Assembly (NCBI GenBank): GCA_937922235.1
Contig: CAKZVC010000046.1
Coordinates: forward strand, 1 to 45,480
DNA: 45,480 nucleotides
From: an uncultured Acidimicrobiales bacterium
GTDB taxonomy: Bacteria > Actinomycetota > Acidimicrobiia > Acidimicrobiales > SHLQ01
Reading direction: 5' to 3'
A model generated the notes under the pieces. It was not told where the DNA came from, did no database searches, and saw nothing but the letters and a program-made list of their open reading frames with translations. The position numbers and the translations under genes were made by a program. Shown here piece by piece: positions 42,960-45,480 of this stretch. Each line of letters opens with the position of its first letter. The first letter of the stretch is position 1.

Positions 42960-45480
42960 GTGACTGGCTCAAACCGCGCTGACCTTGGCGCAAACGCATG
43001 GATCGTCGACGAGATGTACCGGGATTTCCTTGAGAACCCCGAGAGTGTTTCGGAGAGTTGGCAAGAGTTCTTTGTCGGCTACCGCCCAGGTTCGGGCGTG
43101 GCGATGACAACCGTTGCCGCGACAGCTGAACACGATGCCCAGGAAGAAGCAGCACATGCCGCTCCGGCACATGCTGCTCCTGTGGCAGCGCAGGCGCCAC
43201 CGGCGGCTCCCGTATCCCCAGCCCCTGCGCATGCTGCGCCGGAAAAGCCCGAGTCCGCACTGCCCGAGGGCACCGAGCCACTCCGCGGAGTGTCGGCAAA
43301 GATCGTCGAAAACATGGAGAAGAGCCTCGACGTTCCCACCGCCACGAGCTTCCGAGATATGCCAGCACGCCTGCTCGAAGTGAACCGCAAGATCGTCAAC
43401 GGTCATCTCGGCCGAACCCGCGGCGGCAAGATCAGCTTCACCCACATCATTGGCTATGCGGTGGTTCGTGCGGTTGCCGACTTCGTGCCCGCAATGAACA
43501 ATGGCTACCTCGAGGGGCCCGATGGCAAGCCAAACATCGTTCGCCGTGAACGGGTGGGCCTCGGTATAGCGATCGACGTTGAGAAGTCGAATGGCAGCCG
43601 CACGCTGATGGTTCCGTGCATCAAGGACGCCGACCTGCTCGACTTTGCCGGCTTCGTCGATGTGTACGACGACCTGGTGCGCCGCGGTCGAAACGGCAAG
43701 TTGACCCTCGACGACTTCAGTGGCGTCACCGTCAGCCTGACAAACCCCGGTGGCATCGGCACCGTGCAGTCAGTGCCTCGCCTGATGCCTGGCCAGGGCG
43801 CAATCGTCGGGCTCGGTTCCATTGCCTACCCGACCGCGTTTACCGCAGCCGATCCGGCCAAGCTCGCGGAGATCGGTATCTCCAAAGTCGTCACCGTTAC
43901 CTCGACCTACGATCATCGGATCATCCAGGGCGCCGAAAGTGGCATGTTCCTGAAGGCGATCAACGAGCTACTCGTTGGTGAGCATGACTTCTATGAAGGT
44001 GTGCTCGAGACCATGGGCGTGCCGTACGACGCCGTGAAGTGGCGTCGTGACGTCAACCCGGTTGACGATGCCGAGTCACTGATGGAGCGTCAGGTCAAAG
44101 TCAACACGCTTGTTAACGCGCATCGTGTGCGCGGGCATCTCATTGCGAACCTCGACCCGCTCGGGTTGATGGAGCGCACGATGCACCCCGAGCTCGATCC
44201 GGCTACCTACGGGCTGACGATCTGGGACCTCGAGCGCGAATTCAGCGTTGAAGAACTCCTTGGCCCGAAGGCCAGCCGCGGTCGGACTCGCATGAAGCTG
44301 GCCGACATTCTCGGCATCATGCGCGATGCGTACGCTCGCACGATCGGTGTCGAGTACATGCACATGGCCGACCCTGAAGAGAAGGCGTGGATTCAGGAGC
44401 AGGTTGAAGGCGCGTCCTACGAGGTTGACAAGGAAGCCCAGCGGCACATCCTCGGCCGTTTGAACGCTGCCGAAGCGCTCGAGAAGTTCCTCGGAACCAA
44501 GTACCTCGGCCAGAAACGCTTCGGCATCGAAGGTGCAGAGAGTGCGATTCCGATTCTCGACAGCATCTTGTCGTCGGCCGCTGATGCGGACATGGCCGAT
44601 GTCGTCATTGGTATGGCGCACCGTGGTCGCTTGAACGTGCTGGTGAACATTGTCGGTAAGGACTACAGCCAGCTCTTCGAAGAGTTCGAGGGCGCCATTG
44701 CTACCGACGCCGTCCAGGGCTCGGGCGACGTGAAGTATCACCTGGGGCAGAATGGAACGTTCACCTCGAAGGCGGGCAACTCGATTCCCGTGTGCCTCGC
44801 TGCGAACCCGTCGCATCTCGAAGCGGTCGACCCGGTCGTTATCGGTATGGCTCGAGCAAAGATGGATTCAACCGAGCGTAAGAGTGGGCGTGAATACCCG
44901 ATTCTGCCGGTTCTGATTCACGGCGATGCTGCGTTCGCTGGACAGGGTGTCGTCACCGAGACGCTGAACCTGTCGCAGATCAGCGGATACAAGGTTGGCG
45001 GAACCGTCCATCTGATCGTGAACAACCAGCTGGGCTTCACTACCGCTCCTCATGCGGCTCGGTCGAGTGAGTACTCGACCGATGTGGCCAAGCTGATTCA
45101 GGCGCCGATCTTCCACGTAAACGCAGACGACCCTGAGGCGTGTGTTCGCATTGCCGAGTTGGCATTTGCGTACCGCGAGAAGTTCAAGAAGGACGTCGTC
45201 ATCGACATGATTGGTTACCGCCGTCATGGACATAACGAGGGCGACGACCCGAGCTACACCCAGCCGCTTATGTACAAGGCGATTGAGAACCGCCGGTCGG
45301 TTCGCATGTTGTACACCGAGTCGCTCATCAAGCGTGGTGATCTCACCGTCGAGGAAGCCGAGCAGGCGCTCGATGACTTCCGAGCTCGTCTGCAAGAGGC
45401 GCTCGATGACACCCGTTCGGTCGAACGCGATCCGAACATTCGGGCGGCGCAGCCACCGGCTCCTGTTGGTGTGTTGCCGT
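42960..45480 (+). CDS. kgd: Multifunctional 2-oxoglutarate metabolism enzyme Kgd/OdhA (3' end outside window)
   Basis: Partial: 840 codons from GTG 42960 to the window edge; the full protein is usually about 1220-1260 residues. The N-terminal helix (WIVDEMYRDFLENPESVS) is followed by an Ala/Pro linker (about 40-95), the E2-like acyltransferase domain (about 100-340; catalytic His 319 in STYDHRIIQGAESG) and the E1 thiamine-diphosphate domain (from about 390; VVIGMAHRGRLNVL, LHGDAAFAGQGVV-like segment, HVNADDPEACV, YRRHGHNEGDDPS). This fused E2-E1 form without lipoyl domain is the actinobacterial one (Kgd in mycobacteria, OdhA in corynebacteria). It runs the TCA step from 2-oxoglutarate. The frame is continuous. 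Confidence 0.95.
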   Translation, partial: MTGSNRADLGANAWIVDEMYRDFLENPESVSESWQEFFVGYRPGSGVAMTTVAATAEHDAQEEAAHAAPAHAAPVAAQAPPAAPVSPAPAHAAPEKPESALPEGTEPLRGVSAKIVENMEKSLDVPTATSFRDMPARLLEVNRKIVNGHLGRTRGGKISFTHIIGYAVVRAVADFVPAMNNGYLEGPDGKPNIVRRERVGLGIAIDVEKSNGSRTLMVPCIKDADLLDFAGFVDVYDDLVRRGRNGKLTLDDFSGVTVSLTNPGGIGTVQSVPRLMPGQGAIVGLGSIAYPTAFTAADPAKLAEIGISKVVTVTSTYDHRIIQGAESGMFLKAINELLVGEHDFYEGVLETMGVPYDAVKWRRDVNPVDDAESLMERQVKVNTLVNAHRVRGHLIANLDPLGLMERTMHPELDPATYGLTIWDLEREFSVEELLGPKASRGRTRMKLADILGIMRDAYARTIGVEYMHMADPEEKAWIQEQVEGASYEVDKEAQRHILGRLNAAEALEKFLGTKYLGQKRFGIEGAESAIPILDSILSSAADADMADVVIGMAHRGRLNVLVNIVGKDYSQLFEEFEGAIATDAVQGSGDVKYHLGQNGTFTSKAGNSIPVCLAANPSHLEAVDPVVIGMARAKMDSTERKSGREYPILPVLIHGDAAFAGQGVVTETLNLSQISGYKVGGTVHLIVNNQLGFTTAPHAARSSEYSTDVAKLIQAPIFHVNADDPEACVRIAELAFAYREKFKKDVVIDMIGYRRHGHNEGDDPSYTQPLMYKAIENRRSVRMLYTESLIKRGDLTVEEAEQALDDFRARLQEALDDTRSVERDPNIRAAQPPAPVGVLP

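Overview
The window looks like chromosome of a moderately high-GC actinobacterium. The gene order metG-tatD-rpfB-rsmA-ispE, then glmU-like, prs, rplY, pth, mfd, mazG, eno, ftsB, DUF501 and ppx is the order known from Mycobacterium tuberculosis (around Rv1007-Rv1026). The short tail-less MetRS, bS22, an Rpf-domain protein, an LAxTG sorting motif and a Kgd-type 2-oxoglutarate decarboxylase agree with that. Gene content and the many leaderless promoters (TANNNT, 6-7 nt, then the start codon) suggest the class Acidimicrobiia (Ilumatobacter-like); that placement is inference.

Layout. 1-6.8 kb: rmuC, metG, tatD, an Rpf-like muralytic protein with an apparent CTG start, rsmA, ispE and the 32-residue ribosomal protein bS22, closed by a strong terminator. 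6.9-9.1 kb: tRNA-Gln(TTG), a degenerate GlmU-like protein and prs. 9.06-9.66 kb: a gene-free repeat island. 9.66-18.5 kb: rplY, pth, mfd, a SurA-like lipoprotein, mazG, eno and ftsB. 18.5-25.4 kb: an accessory insertion between ftsB and DUF501/ppx: a secreted RTX/phosphodiesterase fusion, a MoxR ATPase plus VWA pair, split XdhC genes, a small inverted-repeat element beside a duplicated xdhC 3' end, a DUF6941-like gene, and a MocA-type nucleotidyltransferase fused to DUF501. 25.5-28.8 kb: ppx, a RimJ-like acetyltransferase and a secreted acidic metallopeptidase. 28.8-34 kb: gdhA and sulfate assimilation (cysQ diverging from cysDNC). 34-37 kb: a small PARP-finger-like zinc protein, a PP2C-like phosphatase and ettA. 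37-42.8 kb, minus strand: a sortase-anchored, cysteine-repeat surface protein, a CPA1 antiporter and xthA. 42.96 kb to the end: kgd, cut by the window edge.

How they work together. The first 18 kb is a core block for translation, cell-wall turnover, isoprenoid and nucleotide precursors, repair and glycolysis. The moxR/VWA/xdhC/mocA set looks like maturation machinery for a molybdenum hydroxylase whose structural genes are not in the window. The cys genes make and recycle activated sulfate.

Least expected: (i) small palindromic modules flanked by long direct repeats, in two places copies of a gene 3' end; (ii) the MocA-DUF501 fusion with symmetric back-to-back leaderless promoters; (iii) the PARP-finger-like small protein; (iv) the CxxC-repeat LAATG surface protein; (v) the RTX-NPP fusion and the acidic-repeat metallopeptidase.
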